A program made the position numbers and the translations under genes. The notes under the pieces were generated by a model. The model ran no database searches. It had not been told where the DNA came from and was given only the letters and a program-made list of their open reading frames with translations. From Gordonia mangrovi (GTDB lineage: Bacteria > Actinomycetota > Actinomycetes > Mycobacteriales > Mycobacteriaceae), in the NCBI RefSeq assembly GCF_024734075.1, contig NZ_CP102850.1, positions 1,798,001 to 1,862,000 on the forward strand: a stretch of DNA of 64,000 nt, written 5' to 3'. This document shows, piece after piece, positions 63,687-64,000 of the stretch (its first letter is position 1; each line of letters begins with the position of its first letter).

Positions 63687-64000
63687 ATGGTCGTCATGAC
63701 CAACCGCGACCGGCTCCTCGGGCTCGCAGTGGTGGCGCTCTGGGGACTGAACTTCATTGCGATCCGCCTCAGCCTCGACCACTTCCCGCCGTTCTTCTGC
63801 GCAGCGCTGCGCTTCGCGGTGATGGCGATTCCGGTCATCGCGTTCGTCACCTTCCCGCACGTCCACCTGCGCTGGTTTCTGCTGTACGCCTGCGGATTCG
63901 GGTTCGTCCAGTTCGCCTTCCTGTTCCTGGCCATGCACCTGGGGATGCCGACGGGACTCGCGTCGCTGGTGCTGCAGACATCCGCGCCGTTCACCGTGCT
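63687..64000 (+). CDS. EamA/DMT-family transporter (3' end outside window)
   Basis: An open frame running off the right edge: ATG 63687 (or 63696 in the same frame), NRDRLLGLAVVALWGLNFIA, then RLSLDHFPPFFCAALRFAVM and ASLVLQTSAPFTV. The pattern WGLNFIAIRLSLDHFPP with the RF motif of the second helix and P-x-G-L-A-S-L-V-L-Q is the EamA (drug/metabolite transporter) signature. It encodes the first about 105 residues with three to four helices of a normal 10-helix exporter. It lies on the same strand as the monooxygenase but is separated from it by two palindromes, so it is probably controlled separately. Substrate unknown. Confidence 0.85.
   Translation, partial: MVVMTNRDRLLGLAVVALWGLNFIAIRLSLDHFPPFFCAALRFAVMAIPVIAFVTFPHVHLRWFLLYACGFGFVQFAFLFLAMHLGMPTGLASLVLQTSAPFTV

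Overview
The window is high-GC DNA (GC-rich third codon positions, many GTG starts) from a mycolic-acid actinobacterium. Gordonia or a close relative is my best guess. The evidence is gene order: the first 18 kb follows the Mycobacterium tuberculosis Rv3667-Rv3683 block almost gene for gene. Next come an accessory stretch, the aspartate-pathway pair lysC-asd and leuA (Rv3708c-Rv3710 in M. tuberculosis), and a second accessory stretch. No rRNA, CRISPR array, insertion sequence or prophage was recognised. The only stable RNA gene found is a tRNA-Pro(CGG).

Layout. 1-2.3 kb: end of acetyl-CoA synthetase, a holin-like membrane protein, an EphE-like hydrolase. 2.3-5.9 kb (minus): operon nth / TlpA-like thioredoxin / CoA pyrophosphatase / marP, every junction a 4-nt stop-start overlap. 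6-8.1 kb: small membrane protein, crp, a metallo-beta-lactamase-fold hydrolase facing crp across a near-perfect 74-nt palindrome. 8.2-11.4 kb: an MFS exporter divergent from a GlxA/AraC regulator, then a TSUP permease. 11.4-19.2 kb: RidA and DUF4177 proteins, two ArsA/Get3-type ATPases, whiB4, ponA2, a metallophosphoesterase, a haloacid-dehalogenase-like protein. 19.2-24.4 kb: gcoAB (aromatic O-demethylase P450 and reductase) with a divergent AraC regulator, flanked by two paralogous DUF7144 genes and the tRNA. 24.5-31 kb: lipocalin, acyl-CoA dehydrogenase-like protein, M20 peptidase, DUF2252, a second GlxA regulator. 31-34.6 kb: furA-dps divergent from a 2OG-Fe(II) dioxygenase / amidohydrolase pair. 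34.6-38.7 kb: membrane protein, secreted proteins, gluconokinase. 38.8-41.1 kb: lysC-asd. 41.4-45.7 kb: GT-C-like membrane protein, TetR/MFS efflux pair with twin operators, nitroreductase. 45.7-48.5 kb: leucine attenuator, leuA, a DUF6325-like protein. 48.5-64 kb: a MalT-like LuxR regulator, membrane proteins, a secreted lipase, a DUF1059 protein, a trypsin-NUC1 nuclease fusion, a tyrosinase-DUF2182 operon, MpaB/TetR, a LysR regulator divergent from a flavin monooxygenase, and the start of an EamA transporter.

Regulation. Many starts have no Shine-Dalgarno sequence but have a TAnnnT hexamer 7-8 nt upstream, so leaderless mRNA looks common. Two clear cases are the 13-codon leucine leader peptide before leuA and the divergent MFS/GlxA pair, whose two start codons lie inside one inverted repeat. 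The most unusual protein is the cytoplasmic-looking serine protease-nuclease fusion at 55.3-57.4 kb.
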